In this document: piece by piece, positions 21,926 through 32,747 of the stretch
Numbering within the stretch: position 1 is the first letter of the stretch
Layout of the letters: every line of letters begins with the position of its first letter
DNA from: Rutstroemia sp. NJR-2017a BVV2
Lineage: Eukaryota > Ascomycota > Leotiomycetes > Helotiales > Rutstroemiaceae
NCBI GenBank assembly: GCA_002946415.1
Contig: NJPS01000046.1
Span: 2,356,001-2,420,000 of the forward strand
DNA: 64,000 nucleotides
Direction: 5' to 3'
Notes under the pieces: generated by a model
Database searches by the model: none
What the model was told of the DNA's origin: nothing
Seen by the model: the letters and a program-made list of their open reading frames with translations, nothing else
Made by a program: the position numbers and the translations under genes

Positions 21926-23327
21926 GATGAAGGCGGGACAGAGGGCTGACTATGAGGGAGAGAGAGTTGGCGATGGCAATGGCGAGGAGTAGAGATGGAT
22001 GGGTTAAAGCTCGAGCGTCTAAGATGGCTCACGGTTGGGGAATAAGCGTTATACGCTAGGAGTACATGGTATATCGCTAGGATGGTTCATGATTATTGCT
22101 AAACTTATGGAAATCTAAACAGTGGATGCGGTGTCCGTTATTACCAGACAGCATTGTTAGAGGCTGTACTGTATAGGCGGTACAGAGCTTGCTTATGTAG
22201 CTAGAGCGAAGGGAGAAATACCTACTAGACCAGACCAGATCATCCATCAAACGCTATCGGTGCACCGTCCATCACTGCATACTCACAGCGACTGCGAAAA
22301 TTGATCGTTTATGTCCAACCTCCTCATCATACGAGTCCGAAATCTGCCATAGATCAATCCTTGGAGGCACACCAAAGCATTGAGCTTTCCAATCGCCATT
22401 TCTTCGACCCAGTCATCGATGACTCTACTGTACTCCCGCCCGATTTGGGTTTCTCCTCGTTCAAAATAAGGTACCCCCCACCTTCTCCTGTAGCATAATC
22501 TGTGATGAGTCCCAAAGTTGTACAGTGTGAATAGTTGAAACGTATGGGCAAAGGGGTGAAACATATTAAACCCGCCGGATTCGTCAATGGCTGATCGACC
22601 CTGCCAGTGAGTTGTTGCTATGCCCAAATTTCTTACTGTCATTGCTGTGCTCTTTTAGTATCTGAGATTAGCTTGCGGCGAGACAATTAAAAGTGGAAAA
22701 ACTAAGTTCTGATGCTTGGAGCAACAGTTGGTGTTGGTGTTGGTGACATTGCTCCGTACGATGACCTGTACCTCACTCATAGTATGGAACATAGTATGGA
22801 ACAAAATTCATTAGTTTTTATCTAGCCATGAAAAAATACAAATTACCATTTATTACTTTAATTTAACCTCTTAATCGCATGAGTTCAGCATCTCTTCTGG
22901 ATCTCTCAGGAACACATTATATCTTCGTTGTTGTAATTCCTATCCTGTTCCGCTTATATTCGATGCTGGAGTACTGTCAATGTTTGCGAGCATATTGGTG
23001 ATTAGAACCCTAGCCAGCAGACACCCTTGGTCCAGAATAATGGATCTGTCATGGATCAGTTTATTCTTACCAAGCAACAGTTGCAAGGCTAGGAAGTTTT
23101 CGGTGTGTCTAATATCGAGCTGACGACTGGAGCATGCTCGCAGCCCCCTATATAAATGTGCAATCGCCATCAGGAGAGGACTCATTGACTCTTGATTTCA
23201 ATATCGCAGCGCCCCCAGATTTTGATCCCACGATATTGAATCGACGACTAGCATCGATAATCTCGAAGTAAGTGCCACATGTCTGTGAATTGCCCCACAC
23301 TAATCACGCACAGAATAATCCGTCACA
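21926..23327. other. Intergenic
   Basis: About 1.4 kb. Short simple repeats are visible: a (TTGGTG)n-like stretch near 22727-22746 and a duplicated CATAGTATGGAACA near 22779-22803. Frames on the minus strand (22283-22642, 22940-23185) have no supportable features. The TATA box of the EthD gene lies at the right end. Confidence 0.45.
23149..23157 (+). promoter_or_regulatory. Putative TATA box upstream of the EthD gene
   Basis: TATATAAAT preceded by a CCCCC run, about 175 bases upstream of the ATG at 23328. The distance is somewhat long but allows for a 5' leader. Confidence 0.35.
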
Positions 23328-23747
23328 ATGGCTCCCCTCACTCTCAGCGCTTTCCACTGGCGAAAGAAGGGACTCACTCCAGAGGAATTCAAGAACCACT
23401 ATGAAACAGTCCATATCCCCATTCTCCAAGAAATAGCTGGCGATAAATTCCCCAAGACGCACACGAGACATTACGTGGTCCGAGCTTCTGAAGAATCCAC
23501 ATCTGATGACAAGTCTAACTCCAACTATAAAGCAAGCGTGTACGCTGGCACGAACGCTGAAGATTTCGACTACGACGTGTATAGCGAGCTCGTTTTCGAG
23601 GATGAGGCAAAGTTCAAGGCCTTCGAAGCTGTTATGTTTGATCCGGTCCTGGGTCCCAAGATCAATGAGGATAGCGTCAAGTTCATAGACCACGTAAAGA
23701 TGGTTTGGATCAACATTTCTGAGTCCACCACGGCCCAGACATCCTAA
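23328..23747 (+). CDS. EthD domain protein (dimeric alpha/beta-barrel)
   Basis: A single exon of 139 residues. The start LSAFHWRKKGLTPEEFKNHY, followed by ETVHIPI, is the hallmark of EthD/DABB proteins: a strand, then an F-x-x-HYE helix and the HIP motif. A second half with D-Y-D-V-Y-S-E-L-V-F and F-I-D-H completes one ferredoxin-like domain. In fungi these small proteins accompany polyketide biosynthesis (cyclase, decarboxylase or dehydratase-like roles) or detoxification. No polyketide synthase lies nearby, so a stand-alone role is more likely. Its 3' end faces that of the ENA ATPase, 185 bases away. Confidence 0.82.
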   Translation: MAPLTLSAFHWRKKGLTPEEFKNHYETVHIPILQEIAGDKFPKTHTRHYVVRASEESTSDDKSNSNYKASVYAGTNAEDFDYDVYSELVFEDEAKFKAFEAVMFDPVLGPKINEDSVKFIDHVKMVWINISESTTAQTS

Positions 23748-23931
23748 TAGTGGGTGCGTCACAGGATAGATTCTCTGTGGACGAGAATGGTATCCTTCCG
23801 CTTGGTTATCAATCGACTTGATAGAAAACAGTGTGTTGGATATAATTGAAATTGTGCATACTCTTCAGTATCATAAATCTAAGTCTAACATATCGATCAC
23901 AGCGTATCCTGTCTCCGTCTTCCCCTCTACA

Positions 23932-26900
23932 TCAAGCCTTCTCCTCATCTCTCAATCCATCACTCTCCTCCGACCTCTGCTCACTAACAACCTTGAACCC
24001 GCCCAGCATCACCTCCTTACTATGCTCCCCGGCCCCCACACTTTTCCTCGCCGCCCTCCTAAAGTACACTCTCTTAACCCACTTCCAAGCCTCAATACCC
24101 ACAAAAAACATGATTGCCTCCACAAAAACGATACCCCATTCCCAACTTATACCCTCATGTTTAAACACCTTTCGGTTAATAACCGGAATATACAGTGTAG
24201 GGAACACGGTAATGAAACCAGCCATCACAGCCCAGAAGAGGAACTGATTGCGCCAGACATCTTCAATCCATTGAGTAAAGTATTTCTTGCTGCCGGGTTG
24301 CATGCGGAAAAAGGAGCGTCGCATATTTACCATTTCCCAGGCTAGGAAAAGTGAAAACCAGGTCAGGCAGACGAATGTCGTGGCGCGGGCTCGGAACACA
24401 TTGTCACAGGAATCGTATGAATCATTGCAACCTTGGCCGATCTGTCCGTCGCCCCAGCCGAAGAGAACCAGAGAGAAGGCGCAAAGACAGAGTACAGCCA
24501 TCCAAAGGCCATATACTACCATGTCGATCATGATTTCGAGCGTGAAGATGCCGCTTTTAAGAGATTGGGGTGGTCGTTGCATGATGTCTGGTGTTGCGAT
24601 TTCGAAACCGAGTCCCATATCGGGTAGACCTGCGACCACATTAGAAAAAATTGAATTGGGAGTTAAAAAAGCCTACCAGAGGTGATCATGATAATCCAGA
24701 GAACCTCGATAGGGGACAGTGGAAACACAGAAAGATTTACGTCGTCCTTGAAGACGAGACCGATGAGAAGAGTGCAAGCCTGAGCAATGTTTTGAGCCAA
24801 CAAATGCAACACGAACTTTTGGATATTGTCAAACATTCGTCTACCCTCCTCGACAGCGTTGAGAATAGAGGCGAAGTTGTCATCCGTTAGAATGATGTCG
24901 GAAGCGTCTTTAGCAACATCAGAGCCCGATTGGCCCATAGCGATACCGACATCGGCTCGTTTCAAAGATGGCGAATCATTGACTCCATCACCCGTCATGG
25001 CCGCGAAACATTTGCGTCTGTGGAGAGCTTCAATCATACGGACCTTGGTATTGGGCGAGCAGCGTGCGATGACCAGTGGCAGCACCGGAAGATTGTCGAT
25101 TTCATCGTCGCTGAGTTTGTCGAAAGAGCTGGCTGTCATAACCATCGCATCAATTGTATCTTGAGAAAAGGTAGACATATTCTTGGGTAAGATACCAACT
25201 TGAGCAGCAATGGCCTTCGCGGTTCCAGGATGGTCGCCCGTGAGCATATGGACAGCAATACCAGCAGTGTGACATTCAGCAACAGCGCCGGCAGATTCAG
25301 GGCGAGGTGGGTCGTAAAGCCCAATCAATCCCTGGAAAGTTAATTCCTGCTCGACTTCCGCGCGGTCAAACTGGGCCTTGGCATCTGTAGAACCTTTCCA
25401 TTCCTTACTAGCAAGAGCCAGGACACGAAGACCTTGGGCGGCAAGAGCTTCCATGTTCTTCAATACTTGACTTCGATGGTAATCGGTCATATCGGTCATA
25501 TTCCCGTCCTCCCACTTTACATGTGTGCATGATCCCAATATTCGCTCCACAGCTCCCTTCGTGAAGACCATGGAGTCTTTCTCTTTTTGCTGGAAAATGA
25601 CGGACATTTTCTTCACATCAGAGTCAAACGGAAATTCAGCTATTTGCGACCATTCCGCAGATTCACCAGAGGTCCATCGTTCACGATTCCAGTTGAATCG
25701 AGAAGCAAAAACTTGCATTGCAATTTCTGTGGGATCACCCCGTGCTTTCCAACCATCATCACTCTTGTGAACGTGAGCAAGATTCGCAAGAGAAGCAACA
25801 TTTAAAAAGCGTTCGAGGTCTTCATTATCCTTTAAAAGGTCGGAGAAAGAAATAGCATTGCCCTCGTTGCTGTCAGACTGGCTAGGTGGTTGACGAGTAT
25901 GCGATAAATCTCCCTTCGTCGGATCAAAAGGATGATCAGATACACCGACCGAGTAGGTGCCTCGAGATGGGATCCAAGCCTTTTTCGTCACCATTTTACC
26001 CTGAGTGAGTGTTCCAGTTTTATCCGAGCAGATATCTGGTACTGGTTAGCAACACAAGTAATAATGGAGGATACATTGCTTACCCGTGACAGCACCTAAT
26101 GCCTCAAGCGAATCCAACTTGCGCACAACGACGTGTCTTTGAACCATTTGCTTAGTTCCAGCAGCCATGGTGATAGTAAGAACGACAATCAAAGAGGCGG
26201 GAATCATCGAGAGACCAGTTGCGACAGCATAGATGATGACTTCAATGTTGTTTGAAAAGCTGTTGGCTCCCAAAACAATGATTGCACAAATAACAGCAAT
26301 ACCGAATAGTAAGATGGCCAACTTGGAGAGCTTTCTTTGGAGCGGAGTTCCAACATTGACACCAAGGAAGCGTCCAATGAAATCTCCAGCTGTGAGACCC
26401 CATGCTTGAGCATACTGATGTAGCTTCGCCTTTCCATTTTCATCGCGTTTAACTTCTCTTGTTCTCTTATCCTCGGCACGTAAAGCAGCAGCAATCGAAC
26501 CTATTTCAGTTTTCATACCGACAGCAAAAACGATACCACGCGCCCGACCCTTGGTCACAGTAGAGGAGCTGTACGCAACATTTAGACGATCTCCAGGGCC
26601 GGTCGCCTGATCGTAGACTTCCTTTGCTGTTTTCTGAACCGGAAGAGCCTCTCCTGTCAAGAGAGCTTCGTCTGTCTCGAAGTTCATAACTTCAACTAAA
26701 CTAAATTGCTATAGTGAGCTAAACATTCATATCGACGAGCCAAAACGAAATAGAACGTACCGAATATCTGCAGGGATCGTATCACCTGTCTTAAGTTCAA
26801 CCATATCACCTATGACAATTTCCACAGTCGGGACGGTCAAAGTGTTCCCATCTCGAACGGCACTCGCAGTAGGAGAACTCAAAGACCGCAAAGAATCCAT

Positions 26901-27331
26901 TGTCTTCTCAGCGCTGTACTCCTGAAGGAATCCAACGACAATATTGACGATAATAACGGCAGAAATAACACCACCTTCGATGTAGGACCCAATACCGAAA
27001 CTCACAGCCATTGCCAAGATGAGAACCTAGGCCAAGAGTCAGTGTGTTGGAACACCTAACCTTCACGGTCGTGATTACTTACCAGAATCATGGCATTGGC
27101 AATTTGGTGAATAAGAATCTTGACGGGCTGAACGCCAGGTCCATCATCAAGCTCATTCCTACCATACTCTTCCAATCGTCTTTGGCATTCCGCTTCGGTC
27201 AACCCATCTTCAAGGTTGGCTTCCAACTCATCCCTTACCGCTTCAATGGTTAAAGCATGCGCAGGGAGTGACATCGGTTTATTTGACTGTCCTGAGACAT
27301 GCTCGACATTTTCGCTCTCGGCTTTCGGCAT
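23932..27331 (-). CDS. ENA-type P-type Na+/K+-exporting ATPase
   Basis: Five exons: 27331-27083, 27026-26761, 26700-26084, 26035-24677 and 24629-23932. Introns are 47-60 nt and all phases agree; 1062 residues. Visible P-type ATPase landmarks in order: an N-terminal cation-ATPase domain (VRDELEANLEDGLTEAE), the actuator motif TGEALPV near residue 187, and the phosphorylation motif CSDKTGTLTQGK with the Asp at 382. The nucleotide domain carries FTKGAVERIL and MLTGDHPGTA, and the hinge TGDGVNDSPSLK lies near 720. Several C-terminal membrane helices follow. The order and the TQGK variant are typical of fungal type IID (ENA) pumps. These export Na+ (and K+) at the plasma membrane under salt or alkaline stress. 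The C-terminus is cytosolic and acidic/basic mixed. The family is certain; the ion is by homology. Confidence 0.9.
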
Positions 27332-28090
27332 GATGGGGAGTAATTATTAGGTCGAATGCTAAACGTATGGGAGGGAATTTTCAGGGGAAAAGGAAAGGAA
27401 GCACAAACTATCCCATTGAATTGACTTTCTCAAACGTATTCCGAGAGGGGTGTGACAGCCATTCATATACCCATCCCAAACGGAAAACCAACCTGTTCAG
27501 ACTACTGGAGTACGAAGAGCCCAAGACATTAGTATCGGTTGATACACTCCCTAAAAGCTTCTGGCGTAACTATTGGTGAAAGGTTATGATGGCATGGCTT
27601 AGGTGGCCTTGGGCTAGTTGTGATGCCAATCCCCGCCAAGAGGATCGTGGGGAAGTTACTAGAGCTACCGCACGGCGGAGAGTTGCGCCACCGGGAATTC
27701 CTAAAGGGGCCAAGATAAAAATTGGAAGACCCAAGAAAATATCTAAGTTGGCCAAGAGAGCGTGTGATAAGAAAGTGGGAAGACTTGGTGGAATAATTGA
27801 CCTTAACCCACATGCGAATCCGAAATTGCACCGGAGAGCGTCATGAGCTTGCATCTCATCTCGATGACAATTGACGATGGGATTGACGATGAAGCTCATA
27901 GAAGAATATTATTGAAGACCTTCGAGGTTAACGAAGTAGCGAGCGAAGTAATACACACGCTAGGGCTGATGACGCGTTCTGATTGGATCCCGGAAAGTGC
28001 CAGATCTCGATAATCAGCCCTGTAAATTATTGCGACCGTGAGCCTGGAGAGCCCGAAATGCAGTACTGTACAAACTAACCCCACACAAGA
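27332..28090. other. Intergenic
   Basis: About 760 bases. Overlapping short frames on both strands (27529-27899) are basic and proline rich but lack any feature, and they contradict one another. No gene is called. Confidence 0.45.
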
Positions 28091-28869
28091 TCATATGACG
28101 GACTTCGGAGCGAAGAAGGCTCTCAGTGAGTTCTGGAATGCTTCGATGTTGGTACGGAGGACGGACTTCATCTGCTACTATTAGGAATGTTAGTAATGAG
28201 AAGTATTGAACTCTATGTCAGCGTCAAGTGATCTGTCCAGCGGCATAGATACAGGCCAATCTCGAACAGGCGTCTCAAATCTGGGTCTAAGGTTTTCTGG
28301 GCATTGCCTGCCTCTACAGATTAACAATGCAAGGCAAGAAGAGACTCACATTTCCAACAATATCCTGGCAATAACAAGTTGTGTTTGGCTGATTGGTTTT
28401 CTCTTCAACGCAGTTGAACCCTGAATCCAGATTCTCATCAACGGCCGCCTGTTCCAATGCTGCAGCAATGCACGCCGGCATTTGGACATTATCCATTTTG
28501 CTCTTCTGATCACCCGTCCCAATCGAGGATTGGACCAGAGTATCATGTGCAGCCCAAGATCTCGGATATCCAAAGAATTCAGAATTCTGAAGCACTTGAC
28601 TGCAAGGACTGCTCTTTTCCTGTAAGTTACTTTCCCAAATTCACCAGTTCCGTCATCCTCGTAATTAGCATCTTGGGTGTCACAGTTGCCGAACTTGGGA
28701 ATGCTGATGATATAATCGAACATGCCACTGAATGAATTGTGCTTGTATGTGCAGCACGCACAGTACGGACCATCGACTCGTTTGTCTCTGGTTGTTACGC
28801 CTGGACTTAGAAGCATCACAGAAAAATTGTGGCGAGCAAGAGTTTTGGAGATATGATTTTGTTAAACAT
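28091..28869 (-). pseudogene. Broken or mis-sequenced small secreted cysteine-rich protein gene
   Basis: A start at 28869 (MFNKIISPKLLLATIF) begins a signal peptide, about 130 bases below a TATA box and after a pyrimidine-rich leader. A TGA follows almost at once. A second frame, two bases off, continues with a hydrophobic tail, a dibasic DKR and a cysteine cluster (YCACC), running to about 28630. A third frame carries further paired cysteines (PACIAAALEQ, CYCQDIVGN) and ends at 28350. From there a 178-nt GT-AG intron joins in frame to a 27-codon last exon (28171-28091). I found no introns that join the first three frames cleanly. The pieces look like one extracellular Cys-rich protein carrying two frameshifts. 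An undetected intron structure remains possible. Confidence 0.4.
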
Positions 28870-29736
28870 GCTGATTGCTGAACAGAAAAAAGTGCAAAGA
28901 GAGTGAAGTTGCAAGAACGGAAGAAGATCTAAAGAGCGCGAAGATGCAAAAACGAATTGATCTAATAACCTTTGAATTCCATCTCCATGAATCAATATCA
29001 TTTTATATGCTAGAAGCGTTGGAGTTTTGAATCCCACAAGAAAGCATATAGGTAGGTTGGTAGCCCGTGTCACTTAATCTGCCTCGACGGGAGTCAGGGT
29101 GATAGAGCAGGAAGGGTCCATGTTTTGTATCTTCTTGATGCTGGGGAAACGGGCGATAACTTACGAAAAGGAGGCAGTCGAATGCCAACCAGAGAATCCC
29201 TAAGATTACATACCATGATGCTACCATGGCATTCCTGTCGTTTGAATAGCACGACCCAAGTCAAGGCGCGCCATGGCAGTCCACCGGGGAATACCTATAT
29301 TTGGGATGGAACTGCCGTAACTTCACAAAGCTGAATCGAGTGAAGGAAGCAATGGGAATGGCCGTATCGTTTCATACACACCGGTACTAACGCGCGCTGG
29401 AGATCGACCTAAGATTAGGAGGTATCTTGGTTGAACTTCCAATCCTCTCATAGAGATGCGCTGACAAAGATTACCACTACAGGACTAATGGACCGAACTT
29501 CAGGAACTGAACCCGCGGACCATGAAAGAGTAACCGTGTTGGTTGATGACGCACGGTGCTAACCGTGGCCTGCTGAAGTGTATCTGTTGATTATTCTGGC
29601 TCAGAAGCAATTATAATATACATGACAGAAAGCAGGTCGAACACTTATTTCGAACAAGTTTTTGGATATCAAAGCCACCGCGCTAACTTGGAGAAATACC
29701 ACCTTTTCCATTTGCCGACTCCAACTAGTCTTCAAT
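28870..29736. other. Intergenic; promoter of the broken gene, unresolved signal-like frame
   Basis: TATAAAA on the minus strand at 29001-29007 suits the start at 28869. Further out, a minus-strand frame from 29227 begins with a hydrophobic segment (MVASWYVILGILWLAFDCLL) followed directly by a GTAAGT donor. It could be a first exon, but I could not find a matching downstream exon. Confidence 0.35.
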
Positions 29737-32116
29737 CTATCCTTCCGTGCCACTACTCCTAAATGCAGCGCAGAGTGCCGCATAGTGATGTGTCAAATCT
29801 AAGACGTTTTGTGGCAAACTTGTGGCTTGAATGATGCTTCGAACCTTGACAGCACCTTCATCCTCAATTAATGTGCGTATTGTGTACAATAGTTCCGGTG
29901 AAAACTCCGAATACCACCTGTACTGCCAGGTGACGAGCTTGATAAGACTAGCGACAGTATCTCGAGTGTTCTTCGATCGTGCGAAATCGGCGAGGATACC
30001 TGCTTGAGCTTTGGGTGAGAAGCGCATGGAAAGACAATTACGATACGCTTCTACGGCTTCTGGTTGGTGATGAAGACGTTCAGCTAAAGATCCTAGAATT
30101 TCCCATTCCTCGGCCGACTTTTTGTACTGCATTGATTGTGCTCGATATTGTGCCATCTCCGTGCGCCAGATAGTGTATATACGAAGATCTTCGTAGAGGA
30201 CCATGAACAAGCTGTCAAGCCATCTTTCACAAAGACGTTTGTTATTAAATCGCGACAGCTGTTCCTCCGTAGGATCGCTCTGTCGATATTAGCTATACGT
30301 TCACGATGCCACCCGAATGCAACTTACTTCTTCCTTGCCAATCTTTACTTCTTCCGCTGTCACCGTGTGAGGTGGCTTCTCCACTGATTCGTCAGCCGCG
30401 TTCGAATTTTCAGCTACAATAGTAGGAGCTGTGGAATCGCCATTTGCGCTCTTCCCGTCCTCCGAATGATCATCGCCATTCACAGGAGGACCTGGACTTC
30501 CCCTCAGTACGTCGGTGCTTGCACTGCGCTTAGTGGTTTCGCTTTGTTGACCAGCAGCTGGTTGTTTTTCGCTCCTATATTCCTCTTCCATGACAAAAAC
30601 ATTGCTCCTGATTTTGAGAAGCTGATCCCAACCTATTTTGGCAGTCATTTCTGTCAAGATACTGTAAGCATGCTTGAATGTGCCCTTATATTGAGCCGCG
30701 CGAAGACTGAGGAGACTTGGGTGTACTTGTTCCGAATATTTTGACTCTCGTTCGCTGTCGATCTCATCCAATCGAGTTTCGGGCAAGGTCGGAAGATGGA
30801 TTTCCTTGGGCTCAGGCATGATGGGGGCATCTTTATCCTGATATGTGAACATTGGACACGAATTTAGCGTTGTTAATGCATTTTCCCAGTCTTCCATTGC
30901 GACATAAACTTCTGCCAAACGTGCCCAGGTCCCAAATTCGCTCGGTGCGGCAATTGTGCTTCTATCGGCACAGCCAAGAGCCATTTGTAGTCGTTCACCT
31001 TTCGCTTCTGGCTTATTAGGATCCAAAGCTTTTCTTTTCAGAAACTCTGCCTGGGTGTCGAGCATTACATAGTCCATCGGCGATTGCTTGACAGAGTCGT
31101 GTAACACTCTAACCGCTTGAACTTCCTCGTTGCCCATGAGCAGGATCTTCGCCAAAAGTGACGATACCTCAATATTACGTGACCTTAACTTTTCGAATAG
31201 ATTGATGCCTGAAGCAAATCGCCCAGTCGTGTGGAAGTATTTCAATAGCCCAGTTGTCAAATGGTTCGAGACATTGTTTGGGACTTGAACGATTGAGTCA
31301 GACCCGAGCTGCCAGCCTATATGAGGTAAGTGACTGTAAGTAAGATATAAGAAGTGGCTATACCTCTAAAGAAAAGTTGCTCCGCAGCTTGAAGGAATCT
31401 ATGCTCAGTCTCGGTTGTTGTGACCGGATTGAATCGCCGGACTCCCATGATCTTTCGTATTGTGTCTCCCGTCCCGTCATCAGCATATGAATATGCTCGG
31501 AGTACACTGCACAAATAGGTTTCCAGCCATAGTTCATCTGAAGTCACTCTCTTATCACCTCGTTCATCGATGCAGTAACTTTCCACGCTACCAGGAATGG
31601 TGACATGTACACGCATGTCAACCCGAGAGAATGCATTGTAACAACTGTAACCAAATTCAGCATGAGTGCGGGTTATCGAAGAAGCTTACTGACCAGTATA
31701 GACCTTCAGCAATCTTCGCGTTCGATTGATGGGTTTCTTTATAAGTGAGAGTGTTGATATATGCGGCTAAACTTGCAGAGGACGACGCATCTACTCCAGT
31801 GACATGGTGATAAACGCCAATCTAACCAAATCAAGTCAGTCTCTGCTAAGTATTGAAAAAGTTCGAAAGAAGCGCACCGGTCGTCCTGGATTCCTTGGGG
31901 ATAGCTTGATCAATTGAACTAGATCCGGAGGGCCTAGCTCTCGCAGGGCTGATAGGACTTCTGTTCGTGCTTCGATAGACTCGTGAAGGATCTCCTCGGT
32001 GAGCCTACAGATTTGAGGTTAGCCTATGCAATCCAGTTCCAGTCACTGTGGGGATAGCAAGCTTTGCAGAAGTAAAACGTGTACTGTACTTACTCAGGGA
32101 CGGCTGGCGCAACCAT
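29737..32116 (-). CDS. ChAPs family protein (Chs5/Arf1-binding, exomer cargo adaptor)
   Basis: Six exons: 32116-32094, 32004-31878, 31821-31694, 31644-31364, 31316-30328 and 30279-29737; introns are about 46-89 nt and frames agree; 696 residues. The spliced N-terminus gives NAFSRVDMRVHV, then the QLGSDSIVQVPNN block and TTGLLKY. The core is TPR-like (ETRLDEIDSERE, YKGTFKHAYSILTE, IGWDQLLKIRS, VFVMEEEYR). These are the conserved ChAP (Bch1/Bud7/Bch2/Chs6) signatures. A low-complexity Ser/Gly/Asp linker lies at about residues 450-510. The family forms the exomer coat with Chs5 at the trans-Golgi network and carries chitin synthase Chs3 and other cargo to the plasma membrane. Filamentous fungi usually have one or two such proteins. 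It shares a divergent upstream region with the amidohydrolase gene. Confidence 0.9.
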
Positions 32117-32747
32117 TCTCGTTTTGTCGCTGGCTCGATCCTTCTAGCTAGAAATTGGGAATTACCACCGGCGAAGAATGGCAGATATATCAATTCCACA
32201 TGAGGTATACAGAGGTCCAGTAAGTGTTAGATCTGTGCAACCGGGAGTTGTAGTCGTAATCGCAGATTATAATAGCTCTTTGAAGTGTGGATAACACCTC
32301 ACCTGCTGCAGCTCAAGCTAGGGCCAGATTTCTAAAGATCAGCCTCGCGGGACAGCTTGAGACTGAAAAACAAGGCTGAAACTTGGACAGGACGCCTACT
32401 CTGGCAGCCACCTGCAACGAGCAATCTTACATTTGGTGTTGACGGTTGTATACGAATTTAAGCTATAGCAGCAAAGTCCTCCAAAAGACAACAATTATGA
32501 AGCACCATACACCCTATGGAATTGCGCGATAATGCACGAATGATAAAATCCCAGCAAAGTTGTGATGAAGCTATGAACGAGTCATGTGAATGACATACTG
32601 CCCTGCAACTCGAGTAATGTAGGGCCCAACTGTTGGGCGTGGTTTATCATGTCGTGCTCGGCACGGTCTCTTGTTCAACTTCATAATCCCTTATCTATAC
32701 TCGTATAACTTCATTCTCAGCTATTCTGGGGGGAAAGGACATTCAAT
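32117..32747. other. Intergenic, shared divergent promoter region
   Basis: About 630 bases between the divergent starts of the ChAPs and amidohydrolase genes. No coding region or repeat is seen. Confidence 0.5.

Noticed and set aside
23328..27331. EthD protein plus ATPase as part of a biosynthetic cluster
   Set aside because: No polyketide synthase, NRPS, terpene synthase or cluster regulator is nearby; the genes look unrelated.
27529..27899. Overlapping basic/proline-rich frames on both strands
   Set aside because: Three mutually exclusive frames cover the same bases, and none has a domain, signal or intron support.
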